A DNA stretch of 37,855 nt from Oscillospiraceae bacterium. Lineage in GTDB: Bacteria; Bacillota; Clostridia; Oscillospirales; Oscillospiraceae. The stretch is from positions 1-37,855 of the forward strand of contig JAAWCD010000010.1 in the NCBI GenBank assembly GCA_022793095.1, given 5' to 3'. Every line of letters starts with the position of its first letter. Position 1 is the first letter of the stretch. Shown here one piece after another: positions 16,533-24,428 of this stretch. A program made the position numbers and the translations under genes. The notes below the pieces were generated by a model, which made no database searches, was not told the origin of the DNA, and saw only the letters and a list, made by a program, of their open reading frames with translations.

Positions 16533-16563
16533 GGGCTCTATTCTGAAAAGCAGAATAGAGCCC
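16533..16563 (-). terminator. Riboswitch expression-platform terminator
   Basis: GGGCTCTATTCTG, loop CTTTT, CAGAATAGAGCCC on the minus strand followed by CTTTTGATTTGG. This intrinsic terminator stands 30 bp before the cbiQ start and directly after the cobalamin aptamer. Confidence 0.9.
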
Positions 16564-16569
16564 TTACCT

Positions 16570-16760
16570 TTGGTGTTCTTTCCCCGCTGCCCAGAAAACA
16601 TCCATTCCCTCAGGGCAGGTCTCCTGACTTATGCCTCTTCCTTGGAACGCCTTCCCGTTTTCACAGTGGCTGATGGTTCCTCGTCCGCATTTACAGTAGT
16701 GGCTGCTGTGGAGGCTTTGCACCTCGCTTCCCTATTATGACAACCTGGTTGTCACCCTGA
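16570..16760 (-). ncRNA. Cobalamin riboswitch controlling cbiQOMN
   Basis: On the minus strand the aptamer shows the B12 box AGTCAGGAGACCTGCC (16614-16629). GAAGCGAGGTGCAAAGCCTCC and CAGCCACTG elements precede it in the expected order. A P1-like region begins at GGGTGACAACC (about 16755). A terminator follows, so cobalamin binding should stop transcription and shut off cobalt import. This is the classical arrangement for ECF cobalt transporters. The boundaries are estimated by eye. Confidence 0.93.
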
Positions 16761-16773
16761 ACGAAAGTATTTA

Positions 16774-16803
16774 ATTATGATGGTTCAGAACGCACAGGAT
16801 CAA
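16774..16803 (-). promoter_or_regulatory. Probable promoter of the riboswitch-cbi transcript
   Basis: Minus-strand TTGATC (16798-16803) and CATAAT (16774-16779) with an 18-bp spacer, just upstream of the cobalamin aptamer. Confidence 0.55.
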
Positions 16804-16933
16804 ATCCGCCTCCTGCGGCGGCTGGACACCTCTACGTTGGATTGTCATGATTATATCAAACTTTACCGGTACAGTCAAGCGCTTTCTCACACTTGCCGTT
16901 CAGCTCCGCCCCCAAGAGGATGGGCTGGAGCAC

Positions 16934-16962
16934 TTGACAGCAACGCGCTAAACTGGTATACT
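16934..16962 (+). promoter_or_regulatory. Strong promoter upstream of trpB2
   Basis: TTGACA (16934-16939), a 17-bp spacer and TATACT (16957-16962). The start is predicted near 16969, about 145 bases before the trpB2 ATG. Confidence 0.85.
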
Positions 16963-16997
16963 CCTTTCAAGAAAACCTTTGAAAAAGGAAGTGGATT

Positions 16998-17039
16998 GCC
17001 TCTGTTCCAGCGCAAACGCGGGGGACAGAGGCGTTTTTT
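16998..17039 (+). terminator. Leader terminator (attenuator-like) before trpB2
   Basis: GCCTCTGTTCC pairs with GGGACAGAGGC around a 12-base loop, then GTTTTTTC. It lies only about 30 bases past the predicted start of transcription and 75 bases before the gene. A small CCTTT-gaa-AAAGG hairpin (about 16975-16987) precedes it. No Trp-codon leader peptide and no T-box signature are visible. Confidence 0.8.
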
Positions 17040-17113
17040 CTGTCCGGTCAATCAGAAGCTTCGCCCCTGGGGATGAATCAGCAGCTTCCAAGATACGAAA
17101 GGAGATCCGCGCC

Positions 17114-18484
17114 ATGAGTGAAACCCAAATCCCTTACAAAATTTATCTGTCCGAGGATGAGCTGCCCAAGGCCTGGTACAATCTGCGGGCCGATATGAAG
17201 AACAAGCCCGCGCCCCTTCTCCACCCCGGCACATTGGAGCCCATGACCGCCGGAGAGCTGGAGGCCGTGTTCTGTACGGAGCTGGTCCGGCAGGAGCTGG
17301 ACAACGACACGCCGTTTTTCGAGATTCCCCAGGAAATCAGGGATTTCTACAAGATGTACCGGCCCGCGCCCCTGGTCCGGGCCTACTGCCTGGAAAAGGC
17401 CCTGGACACGCCCGCGAAAATTTACTACAAATTCGAGGGCAACAACACCTCGGGGTCTCACAAGCTCAATTCCGCCATTGCCCAGGCCTACTATGCCAAG
17501 GAGCAGGGGCTGAAGGGCGTGACCACCGAGACCGGGGCCGGCCAGTGGGGCACCGCGCTGTCCATGGCCTGCGGCTACCTGGGCCTGGACTGCAAGGTGT
17601 ACATGGTCAAGTGCTCCTATGATCAGAAGCCCTTCCGCCGGGAGGTCATGAAGGTCTATGGAGCGTCCGTCACCCCCTCTCCCTCTGAGACCACCAACGT
17701 AGGCCGGAAAATTCTCGCTGAGTTTCCCGGCACCACCGGCTCTCTGGGCTGCGCCATCAGCGAGGCGGTGGAGACAGCCGGCGCTGAGCCCGGCTACCGC
17801 TACGTGCTGGGCAGCGTCCTCAACCAGGTGATGCTGCACCAGTCCATCATCGGCCTGGAGGCCAAGGCCGCCCTGGACAAATACGGTGTGAAGCCCGATA
17901 TCATCATCGGATGCGCTGGCGGCGGCTCCAACCTGGGTGGCCTCATCGCGCCCTTTATGGGCGAGAAGCTGCGGGGTGAGGCGGATTACCGCTTTGTCGC
18001 CGTGGAGCCGGTCTCCTGCCCCTCCCTGACGCGGGGCGAGTACCGCTACGACTTCTGCGACACTGGCATGGTCTGCCCCCTGGCCAAAATGTACACCCTG
18101 GGCAGCAGCTTCATTCCCTCCGCCGGCCACGCTGGCGGCCTGCGGTTCCACGGCATGAGTCCCACCCTCAGCCAGCTCTACGCCGACGGCTACATGGAGG
18201 CGATCTCCGTGCAACAGACCAGCGTTTTCGCAGCGGCGGAGGAGTTTGCGCGGGTGGAGGGCATCCTGCCCGCGCCGGAGTCCAGCCACGCCATTCTGGC
18301 TGCGGTCAACGAGGCCAAGCGCTGCAAGGAAACCGGAGAGGCGAAGACCATTCTCTTTGGCCTGACCGGGACCGGATATTTCGACCTGCTGGCCTATGAG
18401 AAGTTCCATAATGGCGAGATGACCGACACCGTTCCCACAGAGGAAGCCATTGCCCAGTCTCTGGCCAGACTGCCCAAGGTCTGA
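17114..18484 (+). CDS. TrpB2-type tryptophan synthase beta subunit (PLP enzyme)
   Basis: This 456-residue PLP enzyme of the TrpB2 subfamily makes tryptophan from indole and serine. The PLP lysine is Lys117 in SGSHKLNSA, followed by TETGAGQWG and the phosphate loop GCAGGGSNLGG. TrpB2 enzymes are longer than TrpB1 at the N-terminus, as here, and usually work without TrpA. No other trp gene is nearby, which fits an indole-salvage role. The ATG follows GAAAGGAG by about nine bases. A promoter and an intrinsic terminator in the leader suggest regulation by attenuation. A strong bidirectional terminator lies downstream. Confidence 0.93.
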   Translation: MSETQIPYKIYLSEDELPKAWYNLRADMKNKPAPLLHPGTLEPMTAGELEAVFCTELVRQELDNDTPFFEIPQEIRDFYKMYRPAPLVRAYCLEKALDTPAKIYYKFEGNNTSGSHKLNSAIAQAYYAKEQGLKGVTTETGAGQWGTALSMACGYLGLDCKVYMVKCSYDQKPFRREVMKVYGASVTPSPSETTNVGRKILAEFPGTTGSLGCAISEAVETAGAEPGYRYVLGSVLNQVMLHQSIIGLEAKAALDKYGVKPDIIIGCAGGGSNLGGLIAPFMGEKLRGEADYRFVAVEPVSCPSLTRGEYRYDFCDTGMVCPLAKMYTLGSSFIPSAGHAGGLRFHGMSPTLSQLYADGYMEAISVQQTSVFAAAEEFARVEGILPAPESSHAILAAVNEAKRCKETGEAKTILFGLTGTGYFDLLAYEKFHNGEMTDTVPTEEAIAQSLARLPKV

Positions 18485-18574
18485 GAAGCGCGGCAATCTG
18501 TATCGCGCCGGGCTTCCCCTTTGAAACCGCAAAGCACCCCTCCGCTCCCCTTTCGGCGTTTGCCAAAGGGCACC

Positions 18575-18609
18575 AAACGGGCGGCGCCATACTGGCGCCG
18601 CCCGTTTTT
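18575..18609. terminator. Bidirectional terminator
   Basis: AAACGGGCGGCGCC, loop ATACT, GGCGCCGCCCGTTTTT: a 14-bp perfect stem with an A-tract on one side and a T-tract on the other. It separates trpB2 (+) from the giant SLH protein gene (-). Confidence 0.92.
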
Positions 18610-18621
18610 CGCGCGCTTGAT

Positions 18622-21600
18622 TCAGTTGGGCGGAGGCATGCCGGGTCCGCCGTTTCCGTCAGGAGGGGGCATGCCGGGGCCGTCCGGCCCGCCGGCCATG
18701 CCGTCCTGGCCCATCATGTCCGGAGGCGGCATCATCATGCCGAAGGGCACGTGCTCCAGGGTGCGGGAAATGAGCACAGCCAGCTCACCCCGGGTCAGAG
18801 GCGCTTCCAGAGACAGGGTGCTCGCCGAGGTGCCCTTGACGATTTCCATGGCCACCAGGGTCCTGACCGCTTCGGAGCCGTTGGCGTCCGAGAAGGGAGC
18901 CAGCGGGTCCCCCTCCACCGGGTCAGCGGTGATGTTCAGGGCCTGGAAGTTGGCGAAGATCAGTTCCATGGCGCGGCCGCGGGTCAGGGTGCCGTCCGGC
19001 TCGCCAGATACCGTTAAATCTTTGCCCTCGTCCGCCGCCGCGGCCAGCATGGCGGTCAGATCCGCGCCAGTGGCCTCCTTGTCCGGCTCAAAGGTCCCGC
19101 TCATGGGAATGACCTCCTCAGCCGCCAGCCCGTCCACCGCCTCAGCGGCCCAGGCCATGCCGTCCAGGTCGGAGAAGTACATGGAAACCGGGTTCACCTG
19201 GAAGGTCACGCCGTCCACAGTGGTGTCTTCCGTGACCGCCTTGCCGTCCACGGTCAGGGTGCCGAAGACCTGAATGGTAACCGGAAGGCCGTTTTCAGAG
19301 GTGATACACGCCAGGGAAGCCACGCTCAAATCCCCCACGCTGATGACAGCGTCCGCGGTCTGAACCGGCAGGGTCCAGGTGGAATCCCCGTCAAAGTGGA
19401 GGGAAACATTTTTGCCCATGCCCTGCATCACGCCGCCGCCGCCGTCGCTGCCGGACACAAGACCGGTCCACTCGGAGTTGATGAAGGTCACGTCGGCAAA
19501 AGAGGGCTTGTTCTGGGTGCCCGGCTCGTCGCTGGTGGCGTAGGCCGTGGCCAGAATGTCGCCGGTCAGCTCCGTGGTGCCGGACTCCTTGCCGGTCAAA
19601 TCCCAGCTGGTTCTGCTGTTCTCATTCCGGAACTCCACGGTCATGTCCGAACCGTTGGTGGAGGCGATCAGGTAATTGCGGGCGGGTGTCTCATTCTTGT
19701 AGGTCTCGTAGTTCTGGTTGACGAACTGAACGGAGTCCACCGTCACCTTGGTGCCGGAGGAGGTGCCCAGAATGGCCGCCACTGTCTCGCCGGTCTGGGG
19801 CGCGGTGTTCTTATTCTCATACCAGTGGGACATCTCCTTGGACAGATCGCCGCCCCACTGGGCGTTGGTCTTGTTGATGAAGAGGTTCAGCAGGGGGGAG
19901 TTGACCATCCGGCCCTCAGGACCGAAGGTGTTGTCCCAGATGGAGGCTTCGTCAGGCCAGGGGTCTCCGGCTTTCGCCATGTCGTAGAAGTCGTAATTTT
20001 CCGGCTGGAACGCCACCGTCACACGGGAGTTGTAGACCTCGATGCCGGATTCCGCGCCGCCAGCGGAGCCGTTGGCCCGGGTCTTCAGCCCGGCCACGCC
20101 CATCAAATCGGTGTTGAAGGCGTACACGTAGCCGCCGGAGGCGGAGCAGATGGCGGAATCGGCGTTGGAGTGGAGGGCGGAGTTCATCACGTAGACCCAG
20201 CTCTCGTCAGCGCCGATGGAGTACACACCCGCGCAGCCCCGGCCGAAGGTGGTGGCGGAAACCCGGTTCGCCACAATCAGACCGCCGCCGGTGTCGGTGG
20301 TGAGGGCGGTGCCCGTCTCGTCCGCGGTGGAAATGACGCTCACATCCTCCGGGTGCTCCGCGAACACGCCAATCACATTGGCGAAGGAGTTGCCCTGTGC
20401 CGCCTTCTCCTCAGCGGTGGCCCGCTTGGCTCCGCCCAGGTCCATTTCAGGCCGGTCCTGAAGGGCGGTTTCCCGCAGGGAGGCAATGTCCCGATTCACC
20501 GTGCCGTCTTCCTTGACCAGGTTCTCGTTGACGTTCATCAGGATTTGTCCGCCCTTGCCCACGTACATGCCGTGGCCGCCGGAGGACGCGCCGAAGAAGT
20601 TGCCGCCCTTGATGTCCACGAGCCCCTTGGCCACCGCGAACACGGCGTTCTCACTGCCCAGAATCTGAGGATTCACCAGGGTCAGCACACCATGGGAGCG
20701 GTCCACCACCGTGGAGGAAGGGCCGCTGCCCTGGCCGTCGGCCAGAATGGAGGAGCCCAGGCCGTAGAAGTTGGCCGCCTCGGAGGGTCCGTAGGGAATG
20801 GTGTGGCAGTAGGAAACCAGATTGGTAAGGGTGGTGTCCGCCCCCGCCTGAGCGAAGACCGTGCCCACGTCGCCCTTGATAGCCAGGGAATTGTCGTTGC
20901 GGAAGAAGCCCTCATACTCGGGCTTGGAGGTCAGGCCGCTGGCGTCCTTGCTGTCCAGGGCCTTGTAGGCGTAGATGCAGTGGAAGTCAAAGTCGTCGGG
21001 CCGGGGACCGTTGGGATAGTCCTCCTCGTAGTTGTAGACCCGCAGCAGGTCGTAGTCCCTGCCGTAGACCAGGCCTTGGGTGAACAGGTAGTTGATGGCC
21101 TCGGCCTTGGACTGGCATTTGGGGTCGCTCTGGGAGATGAACACCATCTCGTAGAGCTTGCCGCCCGCGGCGTAGTAAGTGCCGGTGGACACGCCGGTGG
21201 AATTCTCATACTTGCCGGTGGACAGGTCGGGAATGTAGGCGTACACATCGGAGGGCAAAGCCGCGCCGTCCGCCACCGCCCCGGCGGTGATGGCGGGAGC
21301 CTCGTAGCTGCCCGCGGCGTCCGGAGCGCGGGTGTCGTCCGGGTCCGCCTCAAAGGCGGCGGAGATGGCGGAGGAACCCTTGGAGAAAGCGTAGGTCAGG
21401 GTATAGCTGTTCTGACCGGCGGCGGCCTCCAGGGGCTGGCCGTCCACAGTGAGGGCGGCAATCCGGAAGCCAATGTCAGCGGTGACGGTAAAGTCAGCGG
21501 TGTAGCCGGAGGCGGTCAGACCGGCGGGAAGTCCGTAGGTGCCGCTGGGCAGGATGGAGCCGTTTTCTCCGGCAGAGACCGCCAGGGTCTGCTTCAGAGC

Positions 21601-22020
21601 GGCACCGTCATAGTGCTCGCCGGAGCAGCCATTGAAGGCGCTGTCCGCGGCGGCGGTGCCGGAGAAGATGGACCAGCCGGTGACCGGATTGCAGTCATAA
21701 AAGGCCCGCTCCGCCACGGTTTTCATCTCCTGGGGGACCAGGATGTAGCCGCCGCCCTTGTAGTTGGTGAGCACAGCGTTGGCCCCGTCACCCACGCTGG
21801 ACACGGCAGCGCCGCCCAGCTCGGCGGGGAGCAGGACCACGGGCAGGGTCTTGTAGCCGTCCCGGGCGCCCACGATGACAGCCGCGCCGGACGCGTCAAC
21901 GGTGTAGTTCCAGATGCCCTCCGTCTTGGCGCCCGCGCCAAAGGCGGACACGGACAGCAGGGAAACCACCATGGCGGCGGTCAGGAGCAGGGACAAAATG
22001 CGCTTTGCGGAATGCTTCAT
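18622..22020 (-). CDS. Giant secreted beta-helix surface protein with degenerate SLH repeats
   Basis: A 1132-residue exported protein of unknown ligand. Signal peptide 1-29. Residues 60-130 have a BspA-like flavour (VPQEMKTVAERAFYDCNPV). A stretch near 150-230 resembles InlB B-type repeats (YTADFTVTADIGFRIAALTV). The long middle part is rich in short beta strands and Gly turns, as in right-handed beta-helix adhesins (LVDIKGGNFFGASSGGHGMY). The end carries SLH-like repeats (YFSDLDGMAWAAEAVDGLAA; LTRGELAVLISRTLE) and a Met/Pro/Gly/Asp-rich tail (final 40 residues). ATG is preceded by AAAGGAGG, joined to dispersed repeat R3. It is probably wall-attached and exposed. It is last in a long minus-strand series after the flavin reductase. 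Confidence 0.75.
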   Translation of the reverse strand: MKHSAKRILSLLLTAAMVVSLLSVSAFGAGAKTEGIWNYTVDASGAAVIVGARDGYKTLPVVLLPAELGGAAVSSVGDGANAVLTNYKGGGYILVPQEMKTVAERAFYDCNPVTGWSIFSGTAAADSAFNGCSGEHYDGAALKQTLAVSAGENGSILPSGTYGLPAGLTASGYTADFTVTADIGFRIAALTVDGQPLEAAAGQNSYTLTYAFSKGSSAISAAFEADPDDTRAPDAAGSYEAPAITAGAVADGAALPSDVYAYIPDLSTGKYENSTGVSTGTYYAAGGKLYEMVFISQSDPKCQSKAEAINYLFTQGLVYGRDYDLLRVYNYEEDYPNGPRPDDFDFHCIYAYKALDSKDASGLTSKPEYEGFFRNDNSLAIKGDVGTVFAQAGADTTLTNLVSYCHTIPYGPSEAANFYGLGSSILADGQGSGPSSTVVDRSHGVLTLVNPQILGSENAVFAVAKGLVDIKGGNFFGASSGGHGMYVGKGGQILMNVNENLVKEDGTVNRDIASLRETALQDRPEMDLGGAKRATAEEKAAQGNSFANVIGVFAEHPEDVSVISTADETGTALTTDTGGGLIVANRVSATTFGRGCAGVYSIGADESWVYVMNSALHSNADSAICSASGGYVYAFNTDLMGVAGLKTRANGSAGGAESGIEVYNSRVTVAFQPENYDFYDMAKAGDPWPDEASIWDNTFGPEGRMVNSPLLNLFINKTNAQWGGDLSKEMSHWYENKNTAPQTGETVAAILGTSSGTKVTVDSVQFVNQNYETYKNETPARNYLIASTNGSDMTVEFRNENSRTSWDLTGKESGTTELTGDILATAYATSDEPGTQNKPSFADVTFINSEWTGLVSGSDGGGGVMQGMGKNVSLHFDGDSTWTLPVQTADAVISVGDLSVASLACITSENGLPVTIQVFGTLTVDGKAVTEDTTVDGVTFQVNPVSMYFSDLDGMAWAAEAVDGLAAEEVIPMSGTFEPDKEATGADLTAMLAAAADEGKDLTVSGEPDGTLTRGRAMELIFANFQALNITADPVEGDPLAPFSDANGSEAVRTLVAMEIVKGTSASTLSLEAPLTRGELAVLISRTLEHVPFGMMMPPPDMMGQDGMAGGPDGPGMPPPDGNGGPGMPPPN

Positions 22021-22044
22021 CGTTTTTGCCTCCTTTTGTTGTTC

Positions 22045-22163
22045 TCTTCTTTTTCTTGAAAGAAAAAAGAAGCAAAAAGAACTTCAAACTGATTCTACCG
22101 CAGATTGCCATAAAAACGCAAGCTGAAAGTTCTTTTGGTTCTTTTCGTTCAAGAAAAGAACCG
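22045..22163. repeat. Dispersed inverted repeat R3
   Basis: The palindrome TTCTTTTTCTTGAAAGAAAAA, arm AAAGAACTTCAAACTG, centre with CTACCGCAGATTGCC, arm AGCTGAAAGTTCTTT and the palindrome GGTTCTTTTCGTTCAAGAAAAGAACC. It ends six bases from the stop of the flavin reductase. Its other end continues as GAGAACAACAAAAGGAGG into the start of the giant surface protein gene. Confidence 0.88.
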
Positions 22164-22168
22164 AAAAA

Positions 22169-24217
22169 TCACAGCGTCATCGCGGCGGCGTAGGCCGAGC
22201 GCATGCACTTCTGCACATTTCCGGCAGCGTCGCAGTCGCCCAGCACCAGGGTTTTGAGGGCCGCGCCGTGGAGGGCCATGGCCTCATCCACCCGCGCCTT
22301 CGTCCCAATGGCCAGCAGCACCGCCGGAGCCTCCAGCTTGTGGGCTTCGCCCTTGTGGTCGGTGTAGCGCACGCCGCCGGGCTCAATGGCGTCCACCTTC
22401 ACGCCGCACTGATAGCGGAAATTGGGCTGGTTCTTCCAATAGTTGTGGACCATGTTCTTGTAGTGGGCGTGAGGCGCGTCGGCAATCAGCTCCGGCAGCA
22501 TCTCCAGCACCGTCACCCGCTTCCCCACCTCGCACAGGTAAAGGGCTGTCTCCACGCCGATTTCACCGCCGCCGATCATGATGATCTCCTCCGGCAGCTC
22601 CTCCGCGTGTCCGTAAATCTCAGCGGCAAACCGGACGTTCGCCCCGTCCGCGCCGGGAATGGGGGGCGCCACCGGTTTGGAGCCCACCGCCAGAGCCACC
22701 ACGTCGTAATGGCCAGCCTCCAGCAGCTCCTTTGTGGCCGGGGTGTTGAGCAGGACCTTCACGCCCTCCTTGTCCATCTGGGCGATCATGAAGTTCTTGA
22801 ACTGCTTCAGCGGCCACTTGAAGGAAGGGTAATCCGCGTGGTTGAGCTGTCCGCCCAGCTTCTCCCCAGCCTCGTACAACGTTACGTCATGGCCCCGCTG
22901 GGCCGCAATCCGGGCAAACTCCAGTCCGGAGATGCCGCCGCCCACCACGGCCACCTTCTGCCGCTGCTCCGGAGCTTCCGCCGTCATGCGCTGGATTTTG
23001 TCCTCAAAGCCCAGAATGGGGTTGACCGAGCAGACCGACCTCCACATGTCACGCCCGTTGGACACATGGCACTTGTTGCACCGGATGCAGGGGACCACAT
23101 CCTCCCCCCGGCCCTCGTACACCTTCCGGCCGTAATCGGGATTGTTGATCCAGCTCCGTGCCATGCAGATGAGGTCCGCCTTGCCCTCCTCCAGGGCCCT
23201 GTTGGCCCAATCCGGGTTCTGGAACCCGGCGGAGGCCGCCACTGCCATGTTCAGGCCCAGCTCGTGGACCGCCCTGCACACCTGGCCCATCTCCTCCAGG
23301 TAGGGGGTGGGCATCTCCTCTGTGGAGGTGAAGCCCAGGGGGTGCTGGGGGTCCATCTCGCCGGAGCGGAGGTGCAGAATGTCGATGATGCCCTCAGTCA
23401 TTTTGGCAAACTCAATGGTGTCGGCCACGGTGTAGCCGCCCTCGGGCTCGCTGACGGAAAACACGCACTCCAGCGGCGTGTTGGGCAGGGCCTCCCGCAG
23501 GGCGGTGAAAATTTCCCGCAGGAACCGGGTCCGGTTCTCCCAGCTGCCGCCGTACTCGTCGGTCCGATGGTTGGTCAAGGGGGAGAGCATGGACGCCTGG
23601 GGCGAGTGGCGGTAGCAGCAGTGCATGCTGATGATGTCAAAGCCCAGCCGGTGCAGGTCGGTGGCCTCCTGGACCACGTTCCGGATGAAATTGCCCATCA
23701 TCTCCCGGGTGATGGTGGACACGTCCATCTGGGGCGGGCCGTCGTCCTCGGCGGAGCACAGTCCGTCCGTCTCCGAGCAGGCGGGCGCTCTGGGCCCGCC
23801 CATGGGCGGCATGGGGGGCATGCCTCCGGCGGGCATCCGGCCGTCAGGATACATCCAGCCCGGATCGGCCATCAGGTAGCCCGTGGCCTTGGCCCCGTAG
23901 AAGTGAATGGCGTCCAGCAGCTGGCAGAGATAGTTCTGACAGGAGGCGTCGCCCAGGTCAAAAAGGTTGAAATGGCCGGGCGGATTGTCAATCGTCCGGA
24001 GCGGGGATGGGATATTGTCCTTGTGGAAGTGGTTGATGGTAATGGCCGCCGCGCCGTTTTTCGCGCGGTTGGCGAAGTGGGTGATGACTTTCTCATTGGG
24101 GGCGCTTTCCGTGCCCTGAAGAAAATGAGGCGTGGAAGCCGTGGAATACATCCGGTTTCGCAGGATGAGGTCCCGCACCCGGAGAGGCGTCAGAAGCGCC
24201 GCGTATTTGTGAGCCAT
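22169..24217 (-). CDS. OYE-like FMN/FeS/FAD oxidoreductase (BaiCD/BaiH, 2-enoate reductase family)
   Basis: A 682-residue ene-reductase of the NADH:flavin oxidoreductase class. The N-terminal TIM barrel (1-370) binds FMN, with the family segment SPLTNHRTDEYGGSWENR. The 4Fe-4S ligands are in CIRCNKCHVSNGRDMWRSVC. The C-terminal FAD/NAD domains open with VAVVGGGISGLEFA, and a second dinucleotide loop is IMIGGGEIGVE. Relatives reduce activated C=C bonds of enoates, bile-acid intermediates or 2,4-dienoyl-CoA. Two things are odd. The canonical HAAHGY active-site stretch is replaced by HCCYRHSPQAS, and a Met/Pro/Gly-rich insertion (GGMPPMPPMGG) sits in the barrel. The start is fixed by AAAGGAGGGATTCCA; the frame continues upstream only through repeat R4. 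Confidence 0.88.
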   Translation of the reverse strand: MAHKYAALLTPLRVRDLILRNRMYSTASTPHFLQGTESAPNEKVITHFANRAKNGAAAITINHFHKDNIPSPLRTIDNPPGHFNLFDLGDASCQNYLCQLLDAIHFYGAKATGYLMADPGWMYPDGRMPAGGMPPMPPMGGPRAPACSETDGLCSAEDDGPPQMDVSTITREMMGNFIRNVVQEATDLHRLGFDIISMHCCYRHSPQASMLSPLTNHRTDEYGGSWENRTRFLREIFTALREALPNTPLECVFSVSEPEGGYTVADTIEFAKMTEGIIDILHLRSGEMDPQHPLGFTSTEEMPTPYLEEMGQVCRAVHELGLNMAVAASAGFQNPDWANRALEEGKADLICMARSWINNPDYGRKVYEGRGEDVVPCIRCNKCHVSNGRDMWRSVCSVNPILGFEDKIQRMTAEAPEQRQKVAVVGGGISGLEFARIAAQRGHDVTLYEAGEKLGGQLNHADYPSFKWPLKQFKNFMIAQMDKEGVKVLLNTPATKELLEAGHYDVVALAVGSKPVAPPIPGADGANVRFAAEIYGHAEELPEEIIMIGGGEIGVETALYLCEVGKRVTVLEMLPELIADAPHAHYKNMVHNYWKNQPNFRYQCGVKVDAIEPGGVRYTDHKGEAHKLEAPAVLLAIGTKARVDEAMALHGAALKTLVLGDCDAAGNVQKCMRSAYAAAMTL

Positions 24218-24242
24218 TGGAATCCCTCCTTTTGTTGTTCTC

Positions 24243-24351
24243 TTCTTTTTCTTGAAAGAAAAAGAAGCAAAAAGAACTTTAAGCCGCGCGTTTTTGCAAC
24301 ATGTCCGAATCAGTTTAAAGTTCTTTGCCAAGCTTTCTTTCAAGAAAGCGT
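24243..24351. repeat. Dispersed inverted repeat R4
   Basis: TTCTTTTTCTTGAAAGAAAAA palindrome, arm AAAAGAACTTTAAGC, centre, arm CAGTTTAAAGTTCTTT and palindrome CTTTCTTTCAAGAAAG. On its left it runs as GAGAACAACAAAAGGAGG into the flavin reductase start, the same leader as R3. On its right about 78 bases and a hairpin separate it from the next stop codon. Confidence 0.85.
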
Positions 24352-24389
24352 GTTCCTTTCTTTCGGGTGAAAAGAAGGCTGTTTACCAA

Positions 24390-24417
24390 CCGCGGGCGGC
24401 CAAAAGGCCGCCCGCGG
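24390..24417 (-). terminator. GC-rich hairpin after the peptide-binding protein gene
   Basis: CCGCGGGCGGCC and its complement form a 12-bp perfect stem around a 4-base loop, 12 bases past the stop codon. Only TTGGT follows on the minus strand, so it may act as an mRNA 3'-end stabiliser together with repeat R4. Confidence 0.65.
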
Positions 24418-24428
24418 CATTGCGGTTT

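Noticed and set aside
16777-17076. 99-codon plus-strand frame upstream of trpB2
   Set aside because: It spans two opposing promoters and the leader terminator; no ribosome binding site and no recognisable protein.
17114-18484. Canonical TrpB1 of a trp operon
   Set aside because: The longer N-terminus and motif context fit TrpB2, and no trpA, trpC, trpD or trpF lies nearby.
19396-22059. 887-codon plus-strand open frame opposite the giant surface protein
   Set aside because: Rich in Gly, Val, His and Gln typical of an antisense shadow in a GC-rich gene, with no signal peptide, domain or ribosome binding site. The minus-strand frame has clear domains.
24218-24343. N-terminal extension of the flavin reductase
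   Set aside because: The extension reads through the dispersed repeat R4; MAHKYAALLTPLRV with AAAGGAGGG upstream is the family-like start.
22268-24370. 700-codon plus-strand open frame opposite the flavin reductase
   Set aside because: Antisense shadow; the minus strand carries FMN, FeS and FAD motifs in one frame.
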